DNA of 64,000 nt from an uncultured Fibrobacter sp. (GCA_946408125.1 CAMJQW010000004.1:36946-100945); one strand, 5' to 3'. Shown: positions 8,460 to 19,000, counted from the stretch's first letter. Notes: generated by a model from the sequence alone, not told the origin. A program made the numbers and translations.

Positions 8460-8924
8460 CTACCTCGGGTACTTCAGCTTCTCTCCGGTAGCGATGTCCA
8501 TGTAGGGCGGCTTGCCTTCGCGGAACTTCTGGTTGATGACGAGGTTCTCGATACGGCGGCGCAGTCCCTGTTCCGTCTTGCAGAAGAAGTAAACGACCTT
8601 GTTCGTGCCGGGCACGAGGAACATGGCGAGCTTGTACTTCTGGCGCACGGCGCGGCGGAAGAACATCATGTCTTCTTTCTTGGGAATGACGAGGCTGCTG
8701 TTTTCCTTGGTCTCGCAAATCATGTCGGCGTCGGCGAGCAGTGCCTTGGACTTCTGCTTGAGTGCTGCGAAGTTCGGTTCGCTGTTCTTGCGGATGGTCT
8801 CGAGATTGAATGCTCCGCCGCCTTCCTTGAGGGCCTTGCGGAGACCGCGGAACGCGAAAATGGCGAGCACGATGACGACCAGTGCGATAATGTAGGGCCA
8901 GTAGTTGGCAAGAAAATCTAACAT
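8460..8924 (-). CDS. Small membrane-anchored protein of unknown function
   Basis: 154 residues with one N-terminal transmembrane segment (YIIALVVIVLAIFAF, about 10-24), then a basic amphipathic stretch and a soluble domain (about 40-154). GAGG before the ATG is a fitting SD. I do not recognise the soluble domain. Its stop is 7 bases upstream of the hrpB TTG start, so the two are in one operon and possibly coupled, but that does not suggest a job. Upstream, the minus strand carries TATATTTGGCATG, in which a three-codon open frame (ATG TCC TAG) precedes the gene; probably chance. Confidence 0.75.
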   Translation of the reverse strand: MLDFLANYWPYIIALVVIVLAIFAFRGLRKALKEGGGAFNLETIRKNSEPNFAALKQKSKALLADADMICETKENSSLVIPKKEDMMFFRRAVRQKYKLAMFLVPGTNKVVYFFCKTEQGLRRRIENLVINQKFREGKPPYMDIATGEKLKYPR

Positions 8925-9018
8925 AGAAACCTCGGAATTTCTCCTATCTAGGACATGCCAAATATAAAAAAAGATGAAGGGTGGCCGGCTTAAGGTTTGT
9001 TTTGAAAAGGCTTATTTC

Positions 9019-9032
9019 TATATTATGTAGGA
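9019..9032 (+). promoter_or_regulatory. Short-leader or leaderless promoter element of the 9033 gene
   Basis: TATATT at 9019-9024, 8 bases before ATG 9033. A TTTG lies 19 bases upstream of the box, which fits a Bacteroidetes -33 element. The intervening TAGGA could be a minimal SD. Confidence 0.45.
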
Positions 9033-10337
9033 ATGGTAAAAATTGTAAAAACAGGATGCCTCGCCTTGAGCCTGTCCGCAGCGCTTGCCTTTGCGGATGC
9101 GCCCGTAGAAGGCTGCGCCGACGGTGCGGTGGTTTCCTCGATATCTTTCGAGGGACTTGAACACACGAAGTCCCGCGTGGTGGAACGCGAGCTCCTGAAC
9201 AAGGTGGGCGAGCCCTTCTCCGCCAAGAATTTCGAGGCAGAGAAGCTCCGCCTGCAGGACCTGGACTTGTTTACCGAGGTCTCCGTTTCTTGCGAAGGCT
9301 CGAAACTGACGTACCGCTTCAAGGAAATCTTCCGCTGGATTCCCGCGCCCGCGGGCAAGAAGACGGACCGCGACGGCCTGATGCTCGGGCTTGCGCTTGC
9401 GAACCTGAACGTGCTGGGAGAAGACATTCGTGCCGAGGTCCAGTATCGTACGACGGTTGATCCCTTCTTCGACAAGAACGAGTATGCGTTCTATGCGAGC
9501 TCTCCCTATTTTCTCGGATTCCCGCTCGGGTGGAACTTCGAATTCCTCGTGACCGACAGCTACGACAATATCCGCGGCTTCCAGGAGAACAGCATCTTGC
9601 TCGATCTGGATTTGGATTACAAGGTGTTGCCGCACCTGTCGCTGCTATGGACGGTTGCCGGACGCGACCTGCAGGATGCAGCCTTCTTGCCGGAACTGGG
9701 AATCGGTTTCGCTTTCGATTACCGCGACAGCAAGCTCGATACCCGCAGGGGCGTGTACTTCGAGTATATGCTGACGCATGTGGGCGAGGGCGACGACAGC
9801 GACAGCGACTGCGACGTGTCCAATGGCGAAAGCTGCCGCGGCATGGGTGGCGAGAATTTCTGGGAATACCTGACGGATGCCCGCGCCTACTTTACGCTCG
9901 GTAAGTTCGTGACGGGTGCGACGGCGCTGGTGCGCTTGCGTCCGGGCGATGTGGAATTCTACGATTACTACTACCACGGGGGTGCAAATACTTTCCGCGG
10001 TCACGAGGCCGACTCGGGCTCTCTCGGTGTCCACGAGGCGCTCCTTACGCTTGAGGAAAGGTTCGTGTTGCTGGAACGCCGTTCGGCCAGTGTCGCCGGC
10101 GTGAACTTCTTCTATGGAGTGCAGTTGGTGGCCGGTCTCGATGGAAGCCTGCTCTGGGACAAGGGACATCCAGGCTGGGATGACTATGAGGGTGCCGTCT
10201 ACGGCGGCGTTCACCTGGTAATCCCGGCGCTCGACCGCATCCGCTTCGAGGTCGGTTATAGCCCTGACAAGGGCGAGCCGGTGTTCTATTTTGGCCTGTT
10301 CGACAAGGTGACGTCTTCTAGATGGCGTAGTAGATGA
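9033..10337 (+). CDS. Outer-membrane BamA/TamA-like beta-barrel protein with one POTRA domain
   Basis: 434 residues with a signal peptide (cleavage near AFADA). Residues about 30-105 form a single POTRA-like module (SISFEGLEHTKSRVVERELL...). The remainder is an Omp85-type barrel; FRGHE in GGANTFRGHE corresponds to the VRGF/Y-type motif of loop 6. A loop rich in Asp (EGDDSDSDCDVSNGESCRG) carries two Cys. BamA has five POTRAs and about 800 residues and TamA three, so this is a short relative that may insert or export a specific substrate rather than serve as the main assembly machine. It stands alone after a leaderless-type promoter. Confidence 0.8.
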   Translation: MVKIVKTGCLALSLSAALAFADAPVEGCADGAVVSSISFEGLEHTKSRVVERELLNKVGEPFSAKNFEAEKLRLQDLDLFTEVSVSCEGSKLTYRFKEIFRWIPAPAGKKTDRDGLMLGLALANLNVLGEDIRAEVQYRTTVDPFFDKNEYAFYASSPYFLGFPLGWNFEFLVTDSYDNIRGFQENSILLDLDLDYKVLPHLSLLWTVAGRDLQDAAFLPELGIGFAFDYRDSKLDTRRGVYFEYMLTHVGEGDDSDSDCDVSNGESCRGMGGENFWEYLTDARAYFTLGKFVTGATALVRLRPGDVEFYDYYYHGGANTFRGHEADSGSLGVHEALLTLEERFVLLERRSASVAGVNFFYGVQLVAGLDGSLLWDKGHPGWDDYEGAVYGGVHLVIPALDRIRFEVGYSPDKGEPVFYFGLFDKVTSSRWRSR

Positions 10338-10443
10338 GACCGCTTGAGCGTGCTCACTTGACTATTTGTTATATAAATGTTAAATTTACGTTAACGTATT
10401 GAAAAACAAAGACTTAGGCCAAAGGTGGCCTATCGGAGAATAA

Positions 10444-11034
10444 ATGGCAATCAACTATCTGGACCTCCCGATTGGACGCAAGTATCCCTTCGAAGTGGAC
10501 TGCGTCGTGGAAATCGGCAAGGACACGAACCTCAAGTACGAATATGATGAACGCTTGCACGTGTTCCGCCTGGACCGTTGCCTGCTCAGCTCCATGAGTT
10601 ATCCCTGTACGTACGGATTTATCCCGAGCACCAAGGCCGATGACGGCGATGCCCTCGACATGCTCATTTACAGTCCCGCCTCTATGATGACGGGTTCCGT
10701 CTGCACCTGCCGCGTGATTGGCGCTCTCGACATGACCGACGGCGGCAAGAAGGACTACAAGGTGCTTGGCGTGCCGGTATTCAACCCGCGCCCCATCAAG
10801 GACATCGGCGACGTGGACCAGATGTTCCTGCGCATCACCAAGAACTTCTTCCAGAACTACAAGGAGCTGGAAGGCAAGGACGTTCAGATTGGCGAATGGA
10901 AGGATGCCCAGTTTGCCCGTGAACGCGTCATTGCCGCTCACCGCGCCTACTTCCAGAACCAGGTGCAGGTGCCCGAATCGTTCTATCAGGAACCGGAAAG
11001 TGCGGATCACCTCCCGCCCGAAGAACTGATTTAA
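10444..11034 (+). CDS. ppa: Inorganic pyrophosphatase (family I)
   Basis: 196 residues, cytoplasmic, hydrolyses PPi to two phosphates and pulls biosynthesis forward. The family I signature is present as DDGDALDML (conserved Asp residues that bind metal), and the downstream KDYKVLGVP and the aromatic-rich FFQNYKELEG segment fit the soluble Mg-dependent type. SD GGAG with ATG 10444 at a good distance. The 106-base region upstream holds a 6-bp hairpin TAGGCC/GGCCTA (about 10416-10433) of unknown meaning just before the SD. A strong terminator follows at 11066. Confidence 0.93.
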   Translation: MAINYLDLPIGRKYPFEVDCVVEIGKDTNLKYEYDERLHVFRLDRCLLSSMSYPCTYGFIPSTKADDGDALDMLIYSPASMMTGSVCTCRVIGALDMTDGGKKDYKVLGVPVFNPRPIKDIGDVDQMFLRITKNFFQNYKELEGKDVQIGEWKDAQFARERVIAAHRAYFQNQVQVPESFYQEPESADHLPPEELI

Positions 11035-11065
11035 GTGCTCTGGCTCACTTATTCGAAAGAAATTT

Positions 11066-11096
11066 GCCCTAAATTCGTGATTTAGGGCTTTTTTTT
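11066..11096 (+). terminator. Intrinsic terminator after ppa
   Basis: GCCCTAAAT (11066-11074), 5-base loop, ATTTAGGGC (11080-11088), then a run of eight T. Confidence 0.9.
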
Positions 11097-11193
11097 GTAT
11101 GTCTGAAAAAAAATGCGTCTTTACGGAAAAAAAGAAACTATATTAATCGCATATAAATGTAAAAATACCCTTACAAATGTAATAGGAGTTCAT

Positions 11194-13467
11194 ATGAATC
11201 TTGAACGAAGGCCCTTCTGGCTCATTGGAGGAATCGCGCTTTCCCTGGCGCTTGCATTCAGCGCTTGTGACAGCACTTCCAATTCAACGACGGTCGATGA
11301 CGACGAAGCCCTCGAGGACGATTCCGATAGCGGAAAGTCGGGTGATTCCAAGAGCGGAAAGGATGCTAAGGATTCCGTGACGACGCCGACCGAGATGGAT
11401 ACGAAAATTCCTGTCCCGACGGATTTGAAGGCAGTCCGTCTTTCTCCCAGCATGTGGGAACTGAGTTTCAAGGTTTCGGATGAAACGGATGGCTTCGTCG
11501 TCCAGCGCCTGCCGCAGAGTGGTGGCTCGTGGTCGAGCTATGCCGAACTGAAGTCGGGCGTTACCCGCCTGGTCCTGGATGGTTCGTCGAAGGGCGGTTA
11601 CTATTATCGCGTCGCTTCGGTGATGAACAAAAAATCTTCCGCTTACTCCGATGAAGTCCTCGTGTCCGATAGGATGGACTATCCTTCGGGTTCCGAACTT
11701 AAGGTGCCCGAAGCGACTCCGAACATCCTTCAGGACAAGGTCCTTGAGCTGGTCCTGAGTGGCGGTGCACCCGGCAAGGACGTCGTCAAGTCTCCGTACA
11801 ATCTTGATTCCAGTGGCAAGGCGGTCGGTTCCGTCTACTATCAGGCCCGCTTTGTCTATGGTAGCGACCTCACTGTGGATACGGTCAAGTTCGACGTAGA
11901 CCAGGTGTCGGTCTCCAAGACGTTCAAGACGACTGCAGACCTGTGTAACTCCTATGCGCAGATCCGTACCGTATGGACCGACAAGAACAAGGTTTCCGAT
12001 TATAGTGACTGGTCTAGCCCGATGGGTACGAAGGCCGGCACGGATTCGAAGCTTGTGAATACGAATAACCGCTGCAAGGCCGATACTGCGCAGAGCACGG
12101 TCGTTACCGAAGAAGGTGGTTTGCCTAGCCCGGTGAACCCGAAGGTTGAGCAACTTTCGGATGGCAAGTGGATGATGCAGTGGGATTACACTCCTTCTGA
12201 AGATCGTCCGGAAACGGGATTCATCGTGCAGAAGCTAGATACCGAGAAGAGCAAGTGGTCGGATGTCGACTCGACGGGGAGTGGTGTCTACCGTTGCGTG
12301 CTTGGCAAGCTTACTGACACGTACAACTACTTCAGGGTCGTCGCCTATGACAAGGAAGGCCGTTCCGCCTATTCTGCCGATGTGCTGGCTGCAAGCGGAG
12401 GTACTGCAACTGGCGATGGTACTATGCTCCAGACGCCGAACGGACTGACTTTCGTGCGCGTTGCCCCGAGCGTTTGGGAAATGAGCTGGAAGTATGATAT
12501 CGCTGCAGAAAAGCCCGAAAACCAGTTTATCATCCAGAGTTCCAAACTCAAGAACTTTGAATGGAAGACTATCGCAACCATCAAGGGCGAAAACAGGGTA
12601 TTCCTCATCGAGGGTAAGGACAAGCTTGAGGGCTATTACAGAATGGCGACAACGGATGGAAAGGATACGTCCCTGTTTACCGAAGCGTTGCAGTTGACGC
12701 CCTCTTTCCCTTATCGTGAAGATATGAATCCGGCAACCCCGATACTGGGAATTTCTCTGAATTATGGCGTTTACTCCGGTTATGAAGCCAATATGGATAC
12801 TTCGTCGCATGACAAGATTATCGTGTCCGCAAGCGTTGCCTTCGATGTCCAGAAGAACATTGTTGATAAGAATATCCACGAGTCTGAGTACACGGATACC
12901 GTCTACTACCAGGCCCGCTGGTTCACTCCGACGGAATATGCCCCCCGTGGTGATATGGTAGACATGTTTAACGATGGCAAACTTGAAGATCGCGATAATC
13001 TTGGTGTCACGTGGGATGAAGATTTCGCTTACGAAGAGCCCTCGGTGGGCTTCTCCGCCTCTTGGAGAGACTCGTTAATGGATGATGAAGGTAACGTTAA
13101 GGAATATTGGGAATTGTGTGAAGAGGCTTATGGATACAATAATACAATCCATGCTGTGCGTACGGATTCCCTGAAGGACGATGAAGGAAAGTTCATTCGT
13201 ACTGAAGAAGTCGAAGTCGATGCCAACGTCGAGTCTATCGTGAACGGGCTTGTCAAGGTTGACAAGGAATTCTTCTACAGGGCGTCAAAAATATCGATGA
13301 ATACGGCACTGTGCATCGAGAACCATGTCAGGAACTTCTGCGATATCAGAATTCAGGTTCGTATCGTGTGGACCGACAGAAATGGTGAAACCGACTACAG
13401 TGAATGGACGCTCCCGACAGGAATAGGAGGCGGAAAGGATTCGGACAAGCTCTGCTACAACCATTAA
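11194..13467 (+). CDS. Large lipoprotein with fibronectin III-like repeats, unknown function
   Basis: 757 residues from ATG 11194. This start is preferred over the in-frame ATG at 11113 because a GGAG SD lies just before it and the protein then begins with a lipoprotein signal ending in LAFSAC (Cys is the lipid site). An Asp/Ser/Lys-rich linker (about 28-65) follows. Three segments each begin with P-x-x-L/V-x-x-x-x-L/V-S-x-x-x-W (PSMWELSFKV, DGKWMMQWDY, PSVWEMSWKY), which look like fibronectin type III-like modules, separated by regions with YYQARF/YYQARW and IRTVWTDKN. So it is probably a surface-exposed, repeat-built lipoprotein. No catalytic domain recognised. Confidence 0.8.
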   Translation: MNLERRPFWLIGGIALSLALAFSACDSTSNSTTVDDDEALEDDSDSGKSGDSKSGKDAKDSVTTPTEMDTKIPVPTDLKAVRLSPSMWELSFKVSDETDGFVVQRLPQSGGSWSSYAELKSGVTRLVLDGSSKGGYYYRVASVMNKKSSAYSDEVLVSDRMDYPSGSELKVPEATPNILQDKVLELVLSGGAPGKDVVKSPYNLDSSGKAVGSVYYQARFVYGSDLTVDTVKFDVDQVSVSKTFKTTADLCNSYAQIRTVWTDKNKVSDYSDWSSPMGTKAGTDSKLVNTNNRCKADTAQSTVVTEEGGLPSPVNPKVEQLSDGKWMMQWDYTPSEDRPETGFIVQKLDTEKSKWSDVDSTGSGVYRCVLGKLTDTYNYFRVVAYDKEGRSAYSADVLAASGGTATGDGTMLQTPNGLTFVRVAPSVWEMSWKYDIAAEKPENQFIIQSSKLKNFEWKTIATIKGENRVFLIEGKDKLEGYYRMATTDGKDTSLFTEALQLTPSFPYREDMNPATPILGISLNYGVYSGYEANMDTSSHDKIIVSASVAFDVQKNIVDKNIHESEYTDTVYYQARWFTPTEYAPRGDMVDMFNDGKLEDRDNLGVTWDEDFAYEEPSVGFSASWRDSLMDDEGNVKEYWELCEEAYGYNNTIHAVRTDSLKDDEGKFIRTEEVEVDANVESIVNGLVKVDKEFFYRASKISMNTALCIENHVRNFCDIRIQVRIVWTDRNGETDYSEWTLPTGIGGGKDSDKLCYNH

Positions 13468-13484
13468 TGAGTCTTGAAACAGAA

Positions 13485-13520
13485 AAAGAAAACCCGGCCG
13501 AATGGCCGGGCTTTCTTTTT
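13485..13520. terminator. Bidirectional terminator between the 11194 lipoprotein gene and rpsD
   Basis: CCCGGCC (13493-13499), loop GAAT, GGCCGGG (13504-13510). CTTTCTTTTT follows on the plus strand, and the A-rich left flank gives a T tract on the minus strand, so it can serve both converging genes. Confidence 0.88.
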
Positions 13521-13536
13521 GAAACTGTAGAAGCTC

Positions 13537-14142
13537 TTACCTGGAGTAGTATTCCACGACGAGCTGTTCCTGCAGCTGGACAGGGATCTGTTCGCGGAGC
13601 GGGAGCTTCACGAGCGTGCCTTCCATCTTGCCGGCATCGACAGTCAGGTATTCCGGAGCTGCCGGGGCGTTGGCGATGGCTTCCTTAATCTGCACGTGTT
13701 CCTTGGAACGTTCGCGCACGGAAATCACGTCGCCGGCCTTCACGAGGCGGCTGGGGGAGAAGCTGCGGACACCGTTCACGGCGAAGTGGCCGTGTGCGAC
13801 GTACTGACGGGCAGCGAAGATGGTGCGGGCAAAACCCATGCGGTAGACGAGAGCGTCCAGGCGGGTTTCGAGCAAGATCATCAGGTTGTCACCGGCAGAG
13901 CCTTCGCGACGGTTGGCTTCCTTGTAAGCCTTGGCGAGCTGTGCTTCGGAAATGTTGTAGGTGAAGCGAAGACGCTGCTTTTCGACGAGCTGCTGCTTGT
14001 ACACGGAAGCGGACTTCTTGCGGTTCTGGCCATGCTGGCCGGGCGCGAAGTTGCGGCGATCGAGAGCCTTTTGAGTCTTCTGAGAAACGGCGACTCCGAG
14101 GGAGCGCGCTACTTTACCTTTTGGTCCACGGAAGGAGGACAT
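13537..14142 (-). CDS. rpsD: 30S ribosomal protein S4
   Basis: 201 residues from the ATG at 14142 (minus strand), chosen because it is preceded by an AGAGGT SD and gives the expected N-terminus (MSSFRGPKGKVARSLG); an in-frame ATG 22 codons further up has no such signal. S4 binds 16S rRNA early in 30S assembly. The S4 RNA-binding domain is clear (ETRLDALVYRMGFA, then VNGVRSFSPS). There are no N-terminal zinc Cys residues, so this is the zinc-free form. It stands alone, not with the rpsM-rpsK-rpoA genes where S4 often lies, so it may be the only copy or a paralogue. Confidence 0.93.
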   Translation of the reverse strand: MSSFRGPKGKVARSLGVAVSQKTQKALDRRNFAPGQHGQNRKKSASVYKQQLVEKQRLRFTYNISEAQLAKAYKEANRREGSAGDNLMILLETRLDALVYRMGFARTIFAARQYVAHGHFAVNGVRSFSPSRLVKAGDVISVRERSKEHVQIKEAIANAPAAPEYLTVDAGKMEGTLVKLPLREQIPVQLQEQLVVEYYSR

Positions 14143-14252
14143 AGTTACCTCTTTGAGGAAGCTCTTTGGTTCAGCTTGCAAGTTGGCAGAGCTTGGCGCG
14201 ACTTGCAAGATTAGGCCCCAATAATAGCAATTTTAGGGCCAGGTTTCAAGAT

Positions 14253-15989
14253 TTACTGCACGATAATGGCCAAAGTATCGCGTTTTAGCGGGTCGGCGAG
14301 GCTTTCGGCAATCAGGCGGAACGTGCCTCCCTCGGATTCGCCCATTGGTATGAGCCTCGAGGAGGAGATTTCCTGTTCGCCCTTCGTGAGGAGGTTCCCG
14401 CTATTGTCCTTGCAGTCGACGTTCTGGACGCTGAACACCGGGACGGTCGTGAAGCCGTTCTCGTCTTCATGGGACACGATGTCCTCGCAGGGGACGAACC
14501 ATTTGACGCTCGAACCGGCCCCCGCGGTCATGGTACGGGACAGGGCCGCCCTGAAGGTGAACTTGGCGAGGTAGACCGTGTCGCCGAGCACGATGTAGGT
14601 GGTGTCGAGCTTCTTGTTGCTGTTGTCCTTGTCGTTGAAGAAGAACGAGCTGAGGGAACCGTAGTAGCTGACGCGGGTCGAGAACTTCAGGGACTCGTCG
14701 TTGTTGTCGTTGCTCAGGTAGGGGCATGTGCTCAGGTAGTGGAGGTAGACGGGGCCGTCCGACGTCGCCTTGTAGCGGGTCTCCATAGAAGAAATCTTGC
14801 CGAGTTCCTTACCCTTCTTGTCGATGATGGTGTACGACTTGTTGTTCACGCCGCCGAAGTAGCCGATCATTTCCTGGTACACTTCGATGGAGTCGCCCTT
14901 CTTCATGTCGGCGAGCCATACGAACTGTTCCTGGCGCAAATAGTACTTCGCCTGCGTGTTGCGTTCGCGGACTACCTCGAGGGCGTCGCCAATCTTGGTG
15001 ATGGAATCCGGGAAGGCGAGGTATTCGCCCTGACCGAGCTCGCGGGAATTCGTGATGGCCTCGAACGTGGCATACGGGCCCGACAGGTAGTTCTCGATGT
15101 TGAGCGGCTTCACCTTGAGGGTCCAACCGGTGGAGTCTTCGGGCAGCAACAACTCGTCGAGCAGGGAATCCGAAGCGATCTGCTTGTCCTTCTCGAGCAG
15201 GGTGAACGAGTTGATCCAGTTGCCCCTCGCCACGAAGTCGATGCTGTAACCCGTGGTGGAACTGAACTTGACCTTGATTTCCTTGGGCGAATTGCCGATG
15301 ACGGTGATGCCGCGGAGCGTGTCCTTGAGGCCAATGGTCACTTCGGTCGTGTCGCCGATGTAGTTGTAGTAGGCGCTGTCAATGCTTACGAAGAGGCGCA
15401 GAACGCAACTCTTGCTGAATTTTGCCGCGAGGTCCAGGTAGTAGAAACCGTCCTTGAACGTGACGAACTGGTTTTCTGCCGGGGCGCTCGACTTGCCGGG
15501 AATCATGTAGTTCGAAAAGATTTCTTCTTTCTTGGTACTATCGTATATGGGGTGTGCAGTCTTGAGAATTTCCCCGAATTCGCTACGGATGCGGAGCGTA
15601 TCCTTCTTCATGTCGCCCGTGGACGCTGTTACCGTAATGCGGCTGCCTGCGGGGAATTCCCCGAGGAACATCGAGAGGGACGTTGCATTCGTGTCGAGGC
15701 AGAGGACGTCGTCACTGCAGGCGAGGTTTACGGTCTTCTTGCCGTCCTTCTTGACGGTGTCGAGTCGCGCCTTTTCAATGCGGATGACCGCCGAGTCGCC
15801 GAGCTTCAGGGTGTCGTTGTAGTCGATGTCCAGACGGGTCGAGAGGGAAGAACTGGACTTGAAGGAGTCCTCGGCGAAGCTTGCGCCATCGTTCTCGTCT
15901 TCCCAGGAATTCGTGTGCTTCTCGTCGCTGCACCCGACAAGGAAGGCTGCAGCAGTAAGGGCCAAAATAAGGAGCTTGTTCGTATTCAT
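14253..15989 (-). CDS. Large lipoprotein, unknown function
   Basis: 578 residues. The lipoprotein signal (MNTNKLLILALTAAAFLVGC) is followed by a short acidic/Ser-rich linker (ENDGASFAEDSFKSSSSL). The body is beta-rich, with many short D-T-L/V-x-I strands and repeated K-D-T-L-R motifs (GDMKKDTLRIRSEF, IGLKDTLRGITVIG); it may be built from Ig-like modules. It begins 13 bases after the stop of the 1027-residue pectate-lyase-superfamily gene, so the two form an operon and may act together at the surface. AAAGGT precedes the ATG as an SD. Confidence 0.78.
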   Translation of the reverse strand: MNTNKLLILALTAAAFLVGCSDEKHTNSWEDENDGASFAEDSFKSSSSLSTRLDIDYNDTLKLGDSAVIRIEKARLDTVKKDGKKTVNLACSDDVLCLDTNATSLSMFLGEFPAGSRITVTASTGDMKKDTLRIRSEFGEILKTAHPIYDSTKKEEIFSNYMIPGKSSAPAENQFVTFKDGFYYLDLAAKFSKSCVLRLFVSIDSAYYNYIGDTTEVTIGLKDTLRGITVIGNSPKEIKVKFSSTTGYSIDFVARGNWINSFTLLEKDKQIASDSLLDELLLPEDSTGWTLKVKPLNIENYLSGPYATFEAITNSRELGQGEYLAFPDSITKIGDALEVVRERNTQAKYYLRQEQFVWLADMKKGDSIEVYQEMIGYFGGVNNKSYTIIDKKGKELGKISSMETRYKATSDGPVYLHYLSTCPYLSNDNNDESLKFSTRVSYYGSLSSFFFNDKDNSNKKLDTTYIVLGDTVYLAKFTFRAALSRTMTAGAGSSVKWFVPCEDIVSHEDENGFTTVPVFSVQNVDCKDNSGNLLTKGEQEISSSRLIPMGESEGGTFRLIAESLADPLKRDTLAIIVQ

Positions 15990-16002
15990 ATTATTTGACC
16001 TT

Positions 16003-19000
16003 TTAGTTGAGGATATAGAACTTCTGCTCGGCGGTGAATGCCTCGCCGATAATCTTCAAGGTGTAGCGTCCGGTGGGGAAGGCTATGGCCTTGAACTTGA
16101 AATGCGTCTTCTTTTCGCCGGCAAGTTCGCGGGCTGCGACCACCAGCATTCTCTTCCCGAATTCGTTCAGGATTTCAATCTGCACGAACTGCGGGTAACC
16201 GACCGTCAAGTCGAAGTCGCAGTCCAGGCTGTAGATGTCGATGTTCACCTTCGTGAGCGTGTAGCCGCCGTCCATGGCGTCGCCGGTTACGGACTTCTCG
16301 TTGTTGAAGTAGCCGACGAACAGGGACGGCGCGAGGTTCTTTCCGGCCTGCTTCGATTTTACGAGAGTCTCGCCGGGTTCGACCGCGGTAAGGATGAGCG
16401 TGTAGAGCCCGGACTCGTGCTTGCGCTTGAAGAATTCGGTGAGGGTCGGCGTACGCAGGAATGCGCCGAGCGGAGCCTTCGGGTTGATGGTGATGATGCC
16501 CAGGAAGTCGGCATACTTGGTGTCGATGCCGCCGCCGGAATTCTTGCGGATGTTGAACTGGCCGCCTGTCTGGTCGCGGATGTTCGCAGGAGCGTTCTCC
16601 CAGGTCAGTTCGTCGTCACGCCAGTCGACGCCCAGCCGCTCCTCGCCGAAGTTCATATTCTTCGAGTTCTCCTTCAGACCGAAGATGTTCAGCTGTACGG
16701 GCTTCTTGATGGAGTCCGGATCGAATTCCAGCTTGAGTGCGGCGTCGAACAGCGGGCCGGGCAATGCGGAGAGGTCGAACTTCAGGTAGATCTTGCCGCC
16801 CTGGTCCTTCACGTTTGACACGTGCAGGGCGTCGTCGGTATTGTGCGGACTGTAATTGTCGAACTGCGAAATCCAGGTGTCGGCGCCGCGTCCGCTCGGG
16901 ATGTTGTCGCCGGTATGGTCGAGCGTCGTGTAGCGCTTGTCGAATACGTAAATCTTGCCCGTATCCGCTCCGGTGAGGTAGCCGTCGTTCGCGGTGAATG
17001 TCACGTTGTAGCGTCCGCTCGATGTGAACGTCACGTCGGTTTCGTAGCTCGTGCTATCGGAGAACATCGCCTTGCCCGGGCCGGAAACCTTCTTCCATTC
17101 CACGGGAACGCGGCAGAGGCCGTCGCCGCGGCCGTCGTCTTCGACTTCGCCAGAGAGCCTCAACTTGTTGGGCTGCACGAGAAGCATTTCCTTTGCGACT
17201 TTCGCGGTGGGCTTTTCGTTTGCGCCCTGCTTGGGGGCGTAGCCCGTATAGAGCGAAACCATCGAACCACCACTCTCGTTCTTTTCCTGGTCGGCAGCCA
17301 TTAGGGCGTAGATGGCTGAGCCCTGGCGTGATTCCTCGACAATCTTCGGGAAGGGGTTCCCGCGGGTGAGCGTTTCCTTGAGGCCCGCGATGGAAAGGCT
17401 TGAATTGTCGTTGATGAACATCGGCCTGTTCTTCGCCTTGTCGCTTGCAATCACGTGGACGCCGAGCAGTTCGGCAAATCCCTTGTTGAAGTTCTGCAGG
17501 ACGGTGTTGCCGTCGCGTGCGGTGAGGCCGAGAATCCAGAGCGTGCCGCCGTTGTTCTGGATCTTGGGACCCTTCGTGTCGCCGCTCATCGTAATCTGGC
17601 GGCCCCAGAACTTCTGGTAATTGAGCTGAATCGTTCCTACGGACACGTCTTCCATGTAGACGTCGCCCGTGCCGACTTCGGCGGATTCGAACGACTTGAA
17701 CATCATGTTCTTGAGGAGGACCGTCCTGCGGGATTTCAGGATGATGCCGTTGCCGAATTCGGAGAACCTCTCGATGGTAAGCTCGTTGAACGCGCCGTCC
17801 TCGATAATGAACTTGCCCTTGCCATCGATGCGGCCTTCGGTTCCGAGAATCCAGCGGACACGGTTACGGATGTAGATGTCGCGGTTGATGGTCCAGCGGC
17901 CTCCGGGAGGGAAGTAGATTGTTTCCGCGCCGTCGTCGATGGCGTCCTGGATGGCTTTCGCGTCATCGGAACCGGTATTCTTCTTTCCGCCGTAGTCGCC
18001 GGCGATAGAAATCCAGTTGTCCGCCTTCTGCTCGGAGAAGTACGGTGTCTCGGCGACGGGCACTCGCATGGACTGCTTGGGACTGTGGCAGAGCTGCTGG
18101 CTTGCCTGGGTTGCGAATTCGATGATCTCGTTACCGATGAACACCTCGCCGAACGCCTTCTTGGTGCTCTTGATCTTTGTCTGGAACTTGCTCGTCATGA
18201 TGGAACGGGCGAAGAGGTTGCTCTCGTTCACGATGGCGGTAGTCGCCTTCGACTTTCCGCCCTTGGGCGGGTTGTATTCAAGGGTGCCGTCGACCATCAC
18301 CAGCGAGGCGTTCTTGCCGCGGTTGTACACGGCCGGGACCGAACCCTTGAATCTGAGTCCGCGGACAGCGACCGTCTGGCCGTCGTTCACGAAACCGTAC
18401 TTGGTCTGTCCGCCGAGCGTCACGTGCTCGAGCGTCATCCCGTTCATGGCGCCGCCGGTATATACGCCCACACCGAATCCGTTGACCTCGACGTTCTTGA
18501 GCAGGAGCGGGCCGATATTTTCGGTAAAGCCCATGTCGATGCCGTAGATGCCCGCGCTGTCGCCGGAATAGACCTTCACGTTGTTGATGGTGCCCTGGAT
18601 GCCCGCATTGAAGCGGATGCCGATGGCGCCCGCGTTGCCCTTGCCGGTACGGATGGTGAGGTCGCGGATGGCGTTCCTCTGCTTGACCTTCGGGCCTTCG
18701 CCGGTCATGATGACGGGAGCGGGAAAGTCGGCGTTGTCGAATCCCTGGCAGTTGTCTTCGAGCTTGATGATGGTGCCGCCCATGCTCTGGCCTTGCAGGA
18801 TGGTGCGTTTGTAGGAATCTTCGGGCTTCTGGCCTTCGGGCCAGGTGAGCGTATTCGTAATCTTGTAGATGCCGTGGGGGAGGTAGATGATGTAGTCGCC
18901 GTTCGGGTGGTCGTTCAGGGCTTTCTGGATGGCTTCGGTATCGTCGGTCTTGCCGTCGCCCTTCGCGTTGTAGGGCGCCTTGCGTACGTTTACGACCTCG

